NCBI GenBank assembly: GCA_019671005.1
Contig: CM033719.1
Coordinates: forward strand, 26,710,750-26,774,749
Source: Hibiscus mutabilis
Lineage: Eukaryota; Streptophyta; Magnoliopsida; Malvales; Malvaceae
DNA: 64,000 nt
Direction of reading: 5' to 3'
The translations under genes were made by a program, and so were the position numbers. Under the pieces are notes generated by a model. The model was given only the letters and a program-made list of their open reading frames with translations. It was not told the DNA's origin and searched no databases. This document shows positions 23,286-35,879 of the stretch, piece after piece; positions within the stretch are counted from its first letter, which is position 1, and each line of letters starts with the position of its first letter.

Positions 23286-26200
23286 TGTAACACCCATAAC
23301 GTACATCCGTAATACGACTATACATTACATATGATAACTAAAACATATACTGGATTTTTTTAAACTCTTCGGTAAACAGCATTCTTTTATAAATTTTAAC
23401 TGAAAACAATTCTAGACAATTGTATCTAGTTTTAACCCAGAATTGGTTTATAAAACATAAAATTTAGTTATTTAAAAGAAAATATTATTCAGGGTGAAAA
23501 GGTCGCTTGTTGCCTAGACCCATTTGTTGATTATAAAAATTCTAAGCGATAAGATTTAAATTCTGGTGAAACCATTATACTTTTACCTTACTGGTACCAT
23601 TATTTCATTTTTATACTCCATGTATCCTTATATTATCATACTTCAAAAATATATACTTTAAAGCTTGCAAAATAGTTTTCTTGAAAATATAATTACATGC
23701 CCACTAGTTCCTGGCTATTTTAAAGATATACATACTTTCACTTACCGATAACTTGACTTTCAAATGAGTGGCTCCTTCTTGATAATTCTGATCTGAAGAA
23801 CCTACGTGTGAAATAAAACATACGCTAAGTACGAACTTAGTGAGGCAATTAAACTTATTTATTTACACATGAAATGATGTTATATAATACTTCATATAAG
23901 AATGCATTTCATATTTCTCTACAACGAGGCAAGTATATCACAATGTACATGTGTCATGTATTATAACTATCATATAATTCATGTTAATATTGTATAACAT
24001 ATTCTCTGTCATGGACATGCTTTCATCCTAAAACATTTCCATAATAATATAACATAATGATCATGATTATCATGTATCTCATATTCCATAAATTTCATAT
24101 ATCATTTTCACAATTTTCATCATATATCATACTTTCTAAATAACATGTATCATCTCATGGTCATACTTATATCATGTAATCATTTGTATAGCATGTAAAC
24201 CAAGTATCATCATCATCATGTATACTATATAATATCATTTCATATAATTCATGTAGCATCTATCATATACTTCATGTATCATATATCATATAGATCAAGT
24301 ATCATCAATATCACGTGATTCATGTATTATCAATATCATGTAACATCTCTATCATGTATCATCTAACATCTATGTCATCAATCATGTCACAATATCAATG
24401 TTTCATGTATCATCATACAGTCTTTTGCATGCTCATGATCTATCATATAACCATCTTTTATTATTAATAACGTGTCTGGCTAGAGGCCCATGAAAACCTC
24501 GTATCCTATCTGCACCATAGTGCCATGTAGATTACGTACTCGAGTTTGCTCCTTATATAAATACATCGTTAGTGCATTTTGCACTATAGGCTTGGATCCC
24601 CAGGGTGTTACTTGTTTCATTTTAATCTTGTTTCATTTAATCTTGTCATTATCCATATTTCATGTATGCATAATGCATCATCATTTATGAAAATAATCAT
24701 TCGTACCTGGTATTCCATCAATCTTGCCATGCCGAGCAATGTATCATATCACGTATTATAGAGAAATGCAATGTCAATTTCAACATAATGCAAACCTATA
24801 GAAATGCCCTCACCTGGGCCATTTATTAACTTGCCTCACTAAGCTCTATTCGATCTTTTCCTTTATAAAGCCTCAAACCTTCTTTTGATTTGAATCCAAC
24901 TTCTTTTATCACATGAATATAAATAAACATTTGTTAGATTTACTTCTAACAATATTTCAATTAAGCTATTTAATCATTCAACATAAAAATTTTCCATAAA
25001 TTTATTTTCTTCCTTATACTGTTCACAAACTCATTTTTGGTCCCTAATGACCATTTTGATCTTCATATAATTCCTCCAAGCTTGTTAACCAACATTAGAC
25101 ACAAATTGTCTCAATTTCCATTTTCTATCAACTTGCACTAACATCAAAGATTTACTTCTACAGGGAAGAATACATACTGAATCTTAATCTCCTTTATATC
25201 GTAGAAACTAGACTTGATAAAGGCTCTAACGGTATCAGCCACATAATTTAATAAAATCTACAAAAATTATGAAAATTCATCGAACTCCCGTTTACAAGGT
25301 TGTCCTGACATAAAATGTTCTGTAATTTTTTTAACCTTCATTCGATTAAAAATTAATATCTTTTAACACATAACTCAAAATCAGTTTTTGTTTGTTGGAA
25401 AAGAAACTAGATTCGATGAGCTTTTCAACCATATAAACTAATAACCTAGATTCAATTTGTACGATTTATGGCAAATTTTCAAAGTCGAATTCCAGTATTG
25501 AATTTCAAAACAGTCTGCTATTCTGTTTTCTGACCTATCATCACTTAAAAATTCATATCTTTTGATATATGAATCGAAATCAATCACCATCTGTTTTAAA
25601 CGAAACTAGACGAATAAATCTTTACATCGATATAAAATTCACCACCTAACCATTTTTGTAGAATTTATGGTGAATTTTCAAACTTACTGCTAAATCCAGT
25701 TTTCCTACACAACTTCCATAAATAACTTCTAACTTTATACTAATTTCTCCTTACTTTTCTATTTGTCAATTTGGTCCCCTTACTTGATTCAAACCACTAA
25801 TGTATCACTTTCTTCATCAAATAATTATTCAAAAATAATTCCCTCTAATTTTTCCTTCTTTCTGAAATAGTCACTAAAAATGCAAAGATAAGGATTCAAG
25901 CTTCTTAACTTTGCAAATTAGTCCTCAAATCAACATTACTACTTGAATTCTATTATTTCAACTAAAATCAGATTTAGTCCTTCTCTAAAACCTTATTTCT
26001 GAATTGGTCAAAATGGTCACTAACTCGATTTAACATTGGTTTTGCATTCTAACTTCAATTTCACATCTCCAACATCAATAATAACATAAATACACTTCAA
26101 AATCATAAAAATTTAGATTAGTCCTTTAACTTTCAGAACTCCCGAAATGGTCCCTATACCTTTAATTTAGGGTTTTGCTTCCAAATAACAAATTCAAGCT

Positions 26201-27557
26201 TACTAGATCATTCATCCAACATCACAAACCCTAAATCAAAATTGAATCCATAAATCTTAATCATCTTCATACTAACTAAAATATGTAGGGCTTAAATCCC
26301 AACTCAAAAACACGATTTTATCATCATAACAACTTAATTTCAACTTAAATTTCAACATAGAATCATAAAATCCCAAAACCCCCCAATTTAGTCCATAAAC
26401 CCTAATTTCTTTCTCATCAAAATTCTCATCAATCAAGCATGTATTCCATGAATTATTGACATCAAAAAATAGAGCTTGAAGAGTAGAACAACTTTGTAGT
26501 TCGAAAGATTACCTGAAAATCGAGTTTCGGGACTTGAATCGAACTTGGAAAATCTTTCTCCATTTTTCTTTCTTTCTCCCCCTCATATTTCGAAATTTGA
26601 AGATGAAGAATGGTCTCCATCTTTTATTTTTCATCCAATTTGGCCACTTGTCTTGTATAAATGAATTTTAAATTCATTTAGATAGTGAAATTACTAAAAT
26701 GCCCTTTTAATCCAATGGTTGAGATTGATCTTATCATCAATCAAGGGACAAGATTAAATCTCCCATTTCCTCTTTCCAAAATTGCCCTTATAAATTTTTA
26801 AATATTTCAAAATTGCCATTGGGGCCAAATGACCAATTTGCCCTCCAACTAGTTTTTATTTACTAGTTTGCCATTCTTGTAAAAATTCAACTAAGTCTAG
26901 TTGGAATCCAACCAACTATAATAAAATATTCATAAAATAGTATTTTATGACTTTCCCATGGCTTTTGGATCAGTCTCTGAAATTTTAGTTCAATCCAATT
27001 TCTCGATATTCATAAAATACTTCTACTGCGATTTTACCTTTTTCGAACTATCGGATTTATTCCAAAAATCCCATATTTCTATATTCGGGAAATAAACTCT
27101 ATTATCTCATAAAAACTTCCTTTCCTAGAACTTAGACTGGATTTTCCTAACTCAGTCTACTATTTCGTTAATTATCGAAAATCTCTATAGAATAAAATTT
27201 ATCTTAGAAATCCTTTATCGATAATTCATTCGAAAATTCTTTACTCTTACTGAGTCCAAAATATCGATCAGAAACACTTTTATGGGACCTTTTTGAAGGT
27301 CACCCATCCTTGTATTTCTCTTACATGAGCACACTTAACAATTTTATTCGATCCAAATTCGGTACCTTTTCTGCATCTTAAGTCTTAAAATTGATATCAA
27401 GGTACCTATTTTGATCCGATTCATTATTATATTGAATAAAATTACTTGTTGGTAAAATTTACACTTTAATCCCCAAACTTTTCCAAAGTTTATACTTTAA
27501 CCCCCTAAACTTTCAAAATTTATAATTTAGTCACTAGCTAAAATTTGGGATATTACA
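23286..27557 (-). mobile_element. Element Y: 4.27-kb noncoding LTR-type insertion in the RT of X
   Basis: Ends are TGTAACACCCATAACG and GGGATATTACA on the + strand. A perfect 5-bp duplication, tggta, flanks it (23281-23285 and 27558-27562). No frame in it encodes a recognisable protein and I see no second internal copy of its ends, no primer site and no polypurine tract pair. Read on the - strand it is TGTAATATCCC...GGGTGTTACA, and the last ten bases are those of X's LTR. A solo LTR left by recombination is the simplest reading; a LARD-type noncoding element is the alternative. It includes an ATCAT-rich low-complexity stretch (about 23900-24460). Confidence 0.75.
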
Positions 27558-28955
27558 TGGTACAACAACGATATCCATCACACCGTATCGGATGGCACCG
27601 ACAGAGATGAAAGAATTGAAGAAGCAAATCTAAGATTTGCTGAAGAGAGCTTTTATCTGATCGAGCATCTTGCCGTAGGGAGCACCGGTTCTATTTGTCA
27701 AAAAGAAGGATAGGTCTATGAGGATGTGTATTGATTACCGATAACTTAACAAGGTAACGATAAAGAACCGCTATCCCCTTCTGAGGATTGATGATCTGTT
27801 TGACCAGTTGAGAGTGCATGTGTGTTTTCTAAGATCGACTTGAGGTCGGGATACTACCAGTTAAAGTTAGTGGATAAAGATGTCCATAAAACTGCTTTTA
27901 GGACGTGGTATGGGCACTATGAGTTCTTAGTAATTTCGTATGCGCTTACTAACGCTCCTATAATTTTTATGGACCTAATGAACCAAATCTTTCAACCATA
28001 TCTGGATCAGTTCGTAGTGGTCTTCATTGATGACATCTTGTGTACTCGCGCTCGAAAGAAGAGCACCATCTGTGTTTGGTTCTATAGACTCTTAGAGATA
28101 AACGTCTTTTTACCAAGTTCAGTAAGTGTGAATTTTGACTCTCAAAAGTGGTATTTCTTGGCCACATAGTTGCTACGGATGGGATTCGCGTTGACCCTCA
28201 GAAAATTCAGGTTGTAATGGAGTGGAAACCCTAAGAAATGTTTCGAAAGTCTGTAGTTTCCTGGGTCTAGCTGGGTACTATAGGCGGTTTGTTAAAGGTT
28301 TCTCCATTGTAGCCGCATCGTTGACCAAATTGTTGCAAAAAGGGGTTCTGTTTGAATGGAACAATAAGAGACATCAGTGTTTTGAGCAATTAAAGGCCTA
28401 CCTCATAGAGGCCCAGGTTTTGACACAACCCGAATCGAGGAAGGATTATGTTGTATTTAGTGACGCACCTTTGAATAGGCTTGGTCGTGTCCTTATGCAA
28501 GAGGGTAAGGTGGTTGCTTATGCTTTGAGGCAACTTAAAATACATGAACGGAATTACTATACCCATGATTTAGAGCTCGCTGCAGTCATCTTTGCATTAA
28601 AGATTTAGAGGCACTATCTCTATGGGGAGAAGTGTTATATCTATACGGACTACAAGAATTTAAAGTATCTACTTACCTAGAAGGAGTTGAATCTGAGATA
28701 TCGTTGTTGGATCGAGTTGTTAAAAGATTATGATTGCATCTTTGAGTATCATATGGGCAAAGCAAATATGGTGACGGATGCCTTGAGTCGTAAGTCTATG
28801 TCTGATTTAAGAGCCATGTTCGCTCACTTAAGGATGACCGAGGATGGTAGACTCCTAGTCAAGCTTCAGGTTGAGCCTACGTTGGTACAAGAGATAATGA
28901 GGACTCTATTTTTGGATGAAGACTTGCTAGCACAGATTGAGGCAGTTTAGAGGGG
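27558..28955 (+). pseudogene. RT and RNase H of element X
   Basis: After Y the RT goes on: [20 protein letters not shown] at about 27820, [20 protein letters not shown], and the catalytic FIDDIL at about 28023-28040. The frame changes near 28050-28220. RNase H follows: [67 protein letters not shown], then after a stop at 28606 CYIYTDYKNLKYLLT and [20 protein letters not shown]. The order and spacing are those of a full chromovirus pol. Stops at 28213, 28606 and 28678 show it is dead. Confidence 0.85.
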
Positions 28956-30335
28956 CGAAGCTTCGGACTTTGAGGTATGAGATGGTGAGTACTTGTACTT
29001 CAAATGTCGACTGTGTGTTTTGGCTTTGGAGGATTTAAGGGATCATATATTGAGGAGGGCACACCATATTCCTTTCACAGTACATCCAGGGAGCAACAAG
29101 ATGCACCAAAACCTTCGTCATTTTTATTGGTGGTCGTGTATGAAAAGAGATATATCTAAATTTGTGATAAGGTGCTTAGCTTGCCAACAAGTAAAGGCAG
29201 AACACCAGGTTCCATCAGGTCTGCTTCAGCCGATTCAGATTTCACAATGAAAGTAGGATCGGATCATCATAGAATTTGTCACCGACTTGTCGATGACTCA
29301 AAGGAAAATGATGCTATTTGGGTGATAGTGGATCGATTGACCAAGTTTGCTCATTTCTTACATGTACGTATGGATTTCACCTCGAAAAGGTTGGCTCAGC
29401 TGTATATCAAGGAGATAGTGAGGTTGCATGGAGTACCATCAACGATCATTTCGAATAGGGACCCACATTTCACAGCTAGATTATAGAAAAAGATCCATAG
29501 TACTTTGGACACTAAGTTGCATTTCAGTATAGCTTTTCTCCCTCAAACTGATGGTCAGTCTGAGCGTGTTATCCAGATTCTTAAGGATATGCTCTGATGT
29601 TGCATTTTGGACTTTATCGCGAGTTAGGAGGACCAGTTGCCACTTGTTGAGTTTGCTTACAATAACAGTTACCAGTCGAGCATAAATGTGGCTCATTTTG
29701 AGGCTTTGTATGGGCATAAGTGTAAGACACTTTTATGTTGGACTGAGTTTAATGAGAGGAGGATTGTGGGATTTGATCTGGTTAGACAAACTAAAAAAAG
29801 GGTTCAGATTATCAAGGAAAGGTTACAAGCGGCCTTTGATCGTCAGAAGACCTATGCGGATCGAAAGCGCAAGCACATTGAGTATGATGTTGGTGAAAAG
29901 GTGTTTCTTAAGGTATCTCCGTAGAAAGGAATCCTCTGGTTTGGACGCAAGAGCAAGTTAAGCTCGAGGTATATCAAACCCTATGAGGTGCTAGAGAGAG
30001 TTGGGCCAGTAGCTTATCGGATGGCTTTGCCTCTGAATTTAGTGCGTATCCATAATATTTTTCATGTGTCTATGTTAAGACGCTGCCGTTTCGACCCTTC
30101 ACATGTCATACCTCTCGAGGACATTGAGATTAACACAGATTTGACGTATGAGGAAGAACCGATGAGAGTGTTTGATAGAGGAGTCAAAGAGCTACGTAAC
30201 AAGTGTATACCCTTATAAAGATGTTGTAGAGGAATCACGGAATTGAAGAGGTGACGTATGAGGTTAAGGTTGAGATAAGAGAACTCTATCCGTATTTGTT
30301 TCCACCAGGTAAATTTCAAGGACAAAATTTTATTT
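28956..30335 (+). pseudogene. Integrase with chromodomain-like tail of element X
   Basis: The zinc-binding HHCC region lies at 29050-29210 (HHIPFTVHPGSNKMHQNLRH, FVIRCLACQQVKAEH). The core follows in shifted frames: DAIWVIVDRLTKFAHFL (29311-29362), YIKEIVRLHGVPSTIISNRD, where the second catalytic Asp is in the SNRDPHF motif, then PQTDGQSERVIQ near 29545. The GPY/F part and tail are at 29700-30320: GPVAYRMALPLNLVRIHNIF, HVSMLRRC, and VFDRGVKELRNKCIPL with a following VTYEVKVEIRELYPYLF-like stretch that corresponds to the divergent chromodomain of Del/Tekay elements. Several stops. Confidence 0.8.
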
Positions 30336-30349
30336 AAGGAGGGGAGAGT
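30336..30349 (+). other. Polypurine tract of element X
   Basis: AAGGAGGGGAGAGT directly precedes the 3' LTR start TGTAACGACC, the position where plus-strand synthesis is primed. Confidence 0.8.
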
Positions 30350-32779
30350 TGTAACGACCTGGGTTTCGAAACTCAAGTGTTAGGTTTAGCCGAGGCAAAA
30401 GCCTCACTTTTAGGCTGGTACATTGGGCCTTGAGAGCCCAAGTGGGCTTATCTTTTGTTATTAGGCATATATGTTTGTTGTGGGCTTAGATTGGGAAGAG
30501 TATGATAGGGTAGTGTGGTAAATGCATAATTGGAGGAGATATAGAGAGAAGGCTTTAATTTCTGCATTGTGCAGAGAAGGATGAGATCACCATGCTTTAT
30601 GGTCTCTTCTCCCCTTCCAAACTCACTTTTCCACCCAAAACACCACCACGAAAGGTAGAATCTTGAGGGTTTATATTGTGAATCACGTTTGGCTCATTAA
30701 GGGAAGTTTTATCAGCATTAAAGGATCTACATTTCAAGGTAAGAATGGTTAATTTTAGTGGAGAATGGTGTTCTAGTGGGAGTTGTGGATAGAGAACGAG
30801 AATGGGGTTTTAGGAGTTCCATTTTTGTTTAGATGTGTGTTTTTGACTCCCTTAATCCCCCAGCAATATTGTAACATGTTTGGTAACATCTCTTGTAGTG
30901 AAAGAGGTTAGGAACTCTTCCAAAGATCAAGGGAAGAGCAAGGCTTGAAGTTGTGCTAGGGGCTTCATTCTTAGTTGTGGAATCAAGGTTAGTACACCAC
31001 TAACTCTTGTGAATTCCCGCAACTCATAGAAACAGGCTTTGGTGAATGATTTGGTATTTGTGGTTTAAGTATGCTTTGGGTAATCTTCAATGGTAAATTG
31101 GGGAATTGATGTTGTTGGGCTTAAAATTGGTAGAAACCCACCTAATAACTTCACCATAACTTGTAGGAGCAGTTTGGGGCTTAACCATATAGGTTAAGTG
31201 GGATTTCTAGGCGAAATATGTAACTAGAGTTTGAAATTCTAGGCTCGCATACCGGTACTGGGTATCTAGTATCAGTACGCATATATAATAAAGGGGGTGG
31301 TTTGTGAGAGGCGTGCCGGTACTATTGGAAGCGTGTTGGTACCCCTTGCTTGTTGGGAATTCCAATAACGCTTTTGCGTACCGATACGCTAAGGGGCGTA
31401 TCGGTACTACTATTCTATTGCCTGAAGAAGGCTTTCGTGTACTAGCATGCAAAGGTGAGAAAATACCGGTACAGGTTGGGATCAGTACAGGGTGAATCAC
31501 GTATCGATGTTGAGTACTGATACAAAGGTGAGCGTATCGGTACGGCTTGTCACACCAATTCTTTCGAACCTAAATTGAGTATCGGTACTTGGGTAGGAGT
31601 ATTGGTACCTAGAGAGGTGTATCGGTACCCATATAGGAGTATCGGTACTCGTTAGGCAATTTGCCCAAGAAATTTAAGTTTGCATTTGGGGGTTCTATAA
31701 TTCAAGGCAAAGGGCCAAAGGGGTCTCGTAGGGTATAAAATGAATATTAAAACTAAGAAACATAGATTTAAACCCCGTATGTAAATTAAAAAGACTAATA
31801 ATTCGGTAAATATTGGGTAAATTATGTAAAGTAAAAACCCATAGAGATTCTAGATGGATCGATCGATGCTATGTGTTGGCTAAGGCCCTTGCTCTGTGCT
31901 GATGGGTTGCCTAGATAGTTGAATCATCCCTTGTTGTTGGGATTTGGATACCCTTAAAAGTGTGTTGCAATACCTTGAAGACTCCCGAATGTAGGATCCC
32001 GATGCTATGTAAACCTGGCCTCATTCGAAGATGCTTGATGAGAGATTCTGAGCATGGATGGAGGATCTCGATACTTTGTAGACGTAGGCCCCATCCCCTC
32101 GAGTATATAATCTCGATGCTTTGTGGACGCATGCCTTACTCGTAGTATAAGATCCTAATACTGTGTGGACACGGGCCTCACTTAATATTTTTTGGTATTA
32201 TCTGTATGATGCTGTGTGAATTTACAAGGTATATGTATATAATGTATGCGAGATCATACATTCTTAATACTATGTGTTTAGGTAGTTATGGTAGTGTCGT
32301 CGTTATCTTTCCATGATATCATTCGTGTTGCATTGTTTTATTTATGATTTGCATAAAGCATGGTTGAGTGGCGGTGTATCCACTGAGCTTTGTTAGCTCA
32401 GCATTCAAAATCATTGTTTCTATTCGCATGTAAGTAGGTATTTTGTGCTTGAATGAGCACCATCAAGGCTTGGATTTTAGTATTGACTTTAGTTGTTGAG
32501 TACAATTACTAGATGTATTGGGCTATGTATTTCATAGGACCCTATATGTAATTTGTAACTCTTATTTTGTACTAAATGGTCACAGTAGAATGTTGTAAGT
32601 ATTTGTAATTGGAGCTCCATTGATATTGTTTTAAATAATTGGATTTTAACTATGTTTTAAATCTATGGACTTATGTTTTATTGGACTTATCATGTTTTTG
32701 GGCTCGAAAAAGAAAAATTTTATTAGTAAGGGTTTTAGGCTTAAGGCCTAAATGTGACATCCGGGTCAAGGGTGTTACA
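30350..32779 (+). repeat. 3' LTR of element X (2430 bp)
   Basis: TGTAACGACCTGGG to GGGTGTTACA. It aligns with the 5' LTR over its length except for an extra 677 bp at 31196-31872. Confidence 0.85.
31196..31872. repeat. Extra 677-bp block in the 3' LTR of X with paired GTATCGGTAC palindromes
   Basis: The block is present in the 3' LTR only. Between about 31240 and 31655 it carries some fifteen copies of a palindrome-like 10-mer close to GTATCGGTAC or its halves. Several form pairs whose starts are 20 bp apart: GTGCCGGTAC/GTGTTGGTAC, GTACCGATAC/GTATCGGTAC (spacer GCTAAGGGGC), GTATCGGTAC/GTATTGGTAC and GTATCGGTAC/GTATCGGTAC. The rest (31660-31872) is plain AT-rich DNA. No flanking duplication is visible, so it reads better as a block lost from the 5' LTR than as an insertion, but this is not settled. 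Confidence 0.75.
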
Positions 32780-33969
32780 ATAGAAGGATGGCGTCAGGTT
32801 ATATCCTCGATGGAGAAATATTGTACAAAAGGGGCAAAGATCAAATATTGTTGAAATGTGTCGATGCCCAAGAGGCTAAAAATATTTTAGCAGAAATACA
32901 CGATGGTTTGTGCAGGACCCATGCCTACGGTTTCTCGATGGCTAGAAAAATTATGAGATATGGTTACTTCTAGTCGACCATGGAAGAATATTGTATCGAC
33001 TACGCAAAGAAATGTCATAAATGTCATATTTATGCCGACAAGATACATTATCCTCCATTGCCACTCTATACCATGAATTCGCCATGGCCTTTTGTTGTTT
33101 GGGGTATAGATGTCATTGATTAGATTCATCCAAAAGCTTCTAATGGACACCGCTTCATGCTGGAGGTTATTGATTGCTTCACCAAGTGGGTAGAAGCCGC
33201 TTCTTATGCCAGCATTGCAAGGGCAACAGTCTGCAAGTTCATAAAGAAATAGATTATATTTCGTTATGGTTTGCCAAAGAGAATCATTACCGACAATGCT
33301 TCTAATTTGAACAACAAGATGATGACCGAAGTGTGTGAACAATTCAAAATTGTACACCACAATTCTACTACTTATCATCACAAGATGAACGGGGCAATAG
33401 AAGCGGCAAATAAGAACATTAAGAAGATTATAGCAAAGACCACGGATACTTTCAGAGATTGGCATAAGAAACTACCCTTCGCACTATTTGCTTATTGAAC
33501 ATCTGTGAAAACTTCAAAAGGGGCAACGATGTATTCTTTGGTCTATGGTACAAAAGCGGTATTACCTATTGAAGTGGAGATTCTATCACTTTAAATTTTG
33601 AATGAGGTGAGGTTGGAAGAAGCCGAATGGATACAAGCCAAGTTTGATCAGTTGAACCTCATCGAAGAGAAGAGATTAAGGGCTATCTTCCATGGCCAAA
33701 TGTATCAAAAGAGAATGATGCGAGCTTATAACAAAAAGGTTCATCCAAGAGAATTCTGAGAGGGGGATCTAGCGCTTAAAAATATCTTTCCAGTTCAAAA
33801 AGACTTTTAAGGGAAGTGGATGCCTAATTGGGAAGGGCCTTATGTCGTTAAAAAGGCCTTGTTTGGTGAAGCATTAATTCTAACGGAGATGAATGGGAAT
33901 GAGTTGAGTAATCCTGTGAATTTAAACTCTATCAAAAAAATACTACGCTTGAAAAAAAAAGTAAAGTGA
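32780..33969 (+). pseudogene. Integrase of element H
   Basis: Resumes after X with RRMASGYILDGEILYKRGKD. The HHCC region is at 32850-33040 (CRTHAYGFSMARKIMRYGYF, CHKCHIYADKIHYPP). The core has WPFVVWGIDVID near 33086-33120, FTKWVEAASYASIARATVC, YGLPKRIITDNASNLNNKMM with the second catalytic Asp (33262-33320), and NGAIEAANKNIKKI with the Glu (about 33391). The C-terminal part has KKVHPREF, EGDLALKNIFPVQKDF, GKWMPNWEGPYVVKKALFGE, ending near TAA/TGA at 33967-33969. About five in-frame stops, several of which replace Trp or Gln codons. Confidence 0.85.
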
Positions 33970-35235
33970 AAACCCAAAAAGGCACTTCGCAAATTGAAAA
34001 TACCTGTAGTGAAAACCCAAAAGGGCGCCTCAAGTATGAAAGAAAAAGAAAAAAATAGAAAAAGGGAAAAAAAAGGGTTTAAGATGAAAACCCAAAAAAG
34101 ACGTCTTAAAACCAAAAGAGGATCTGAATTGAAAATTCAAAAAGGGTGGTTCAGATAAATTTTGAGATTTAGCCTCTGATTAATGGGTCCTACTTCAATC
34201 GAAGGGCTCTATTTCGGTTTATGGTGAAATCCCTCTCGGTTATTGGAGATTTCAATTAAGGACGGCAAGTGAGGGATCTACTACGGTCGATGGGCTCTCA
34301 CATTATTCATACAGTCGATGTTCAGGGACGTTTCTCCATGTGTTATTTACTTCTTCTTTCTCATCTCCTAATGTTTTCCATGACTTTTAAATTATTCCAA
34401 AATTTCTTCAAATATTAATGAAGTATTATTTTGTGCCTTCCCTTATCTATTTCATTAGCATCCTGCAAATGGATTGACATAGATTATTGAAAAACAAAAG
34501 ATTTCTTGGCATTACTATGATTTAACCTATTAAGTCTAGATTACCCAAAGACATAAATTGATTTTGTTGAAGAAAGTTTGCCAAAGTTGAAACCTAGAAG
34601 ACATTAGGTGCCAAGTTAGCCGAGTTTGCCAAGACAAGACGACAAATATCTTCTATATCTGAGTTCAAAACAAAGAAGAATCCCAAGGTGAAAACACGAA
34701 AAGGTGCTTAAGAAAAAAGGAAAAAGAGAAACAAGAGAAGAAAAAAAGAAGAACAAAGAAAAAGATAAAAAAAAGAGAGAGAAAAAAGAAAAAAAGAAAA
34801 AAAGAAAAACCAAAGTGAAAACCTAAAAAGAGCACTTTGAGAAAAGCAAATCTAAAGTAAAAAACCTGAAAATAAGCTTTAGAACAAAGGTTTGAAAGTT
34901 CAAACGGAAGGGGTTAAAAGGCCCGAGTCTTAATGCGAGGCGAGATAACAAATGTGCGAAGATGAAGAATACAACAAAAAGAAGCCGAGACGAGAAACCA
35001 AGAAAGAAGGCATTCGGAGCAATGACTAGATTTTATTTTCATGCATAACGAATAGTTAGACATCCTTAAGATAGGAGCATGCTAACTCACATCATCAAAT
35101 CATCATGTTTGTTTTTACAGGTATTTAAAGATTAACGAAAATTAGATTCTATGCTTCATGAGAGGAGACATAGACCCCAGCAAAGAATCAAGTGTCCTTT
35201 GACATGCATAATTATGATTTCTAAAGGTCGTCCAA
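33970..35235 (+). repeat. A-rich repeat region after pol of H
   Basis: Noncoding. GTGAAAACCCAAAAAGG and variants recur at about 33967, 34011, 34084, 34686 and 34811, each followed by a short variable stretch such as CACTTCG or CGCCTCAA. A purine tract of AAAGAGAAA type fills 34700-34805. This kind of region is usual between integrase and the 3' LTR in Tat/Ogre elements. Confidence 0.65.
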
Positions 35236-35700
35236 TCTTCAGTTGTTTATGAGCGACGAACATCTTTTTATGCCAAGACGATCAGAAGTCGGGGCATTCA
35301 GTCAAAGTATTTTGGTAGTCTTTAAGCAAGATACCATTCGATGTCAAGATGACCAAAAATTAGGGCATTATTTTAAGATTTTTAGTCTTCAGGAGAGCGG
35401 TGAAAATCTTCTAGTAGTCTCAAAGTGAGGTATTATTTTATGCCAAGACGAGCATAAATCGAGGCATTTCGGTAGTCTCTAAGTGAGATACCCTTTGATG
35501 TCAAGACGATCAGAAATTGGGGCATCATTTTAAGGTTTTTAGTCTTTAGGGGAGCAGTGAAAATCTTCCAATAGTCTCAAGGCGAGATACCATCACATGC
35601 CAAGGCGATAAAAAACCAAGGCATTCTGGTAGTCTCAAAGCGAGATATCGTCTGATGATAAGACGATCAAAAATCAGGATATTTTCTCAAGGGATTCTTT
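35236..35700 (+). repeat. Imperfect tandem repeat in the 3' noncoding part of H
   Basis: Units of roughly 60-110 bp built on GCCAAGACGATCAGAA-TCGGGGCATT, alternating with TAGTCTCAAAGCGAGATACC and a TTTTTAGTCTTCAGGGGAGC stretch, about six copies. The region differs completely from the minisatellites in the same position of M. Confidence 0.7.
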
Positions 35701-35879
35701 TCTTCAATCCTTATGTAGGAAGAACTTGAAGCTCCGGAAATACAGAAAGAAGAATGGTGAACAGTTCTATATAGGAGGAACTCGCAGCTCTGAATCTTCG
35801 GACATGGAAGTTGAATAAAATTAGTGCTTATGGTCTTTGCTTTGTTCTTGTTCTATGAGAATAAGCAAAGAGAAGCAGT

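Larger units (their letters stand above)
19586..32779 (+). mobile_element. Element X: Del/Tekay-like chromovirus inserted in H
   Basis: Both ends are TGTAACGAC...GGGTGTTACA. LTRs are 19586-21333 and 30350-32779. Flanks are ttaga (19581-19585) and ataga (32780-32784), a 5-bp duplication with one change. Inside are a tRNA-Met-type primer site, gag, protease, RT, RNase H, integrase with a C-terminal chromodomain-like tail, and a polypurine tract. The protein order and the tail identify a chromovirus of the Del/Tekay kind. The LTRs differ at roughly one base in eight to ten by eye, so X is old. Its RT is split by Y at 23285/27558. All frames are broken. Confidence 0.85.

Noticed and set aside
33840..34813. 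F/L/S-rich - strand frames that look like membrane proteins
   Set aside because: They are the complement of purine-rich repeats in H's 3' noncoding region.
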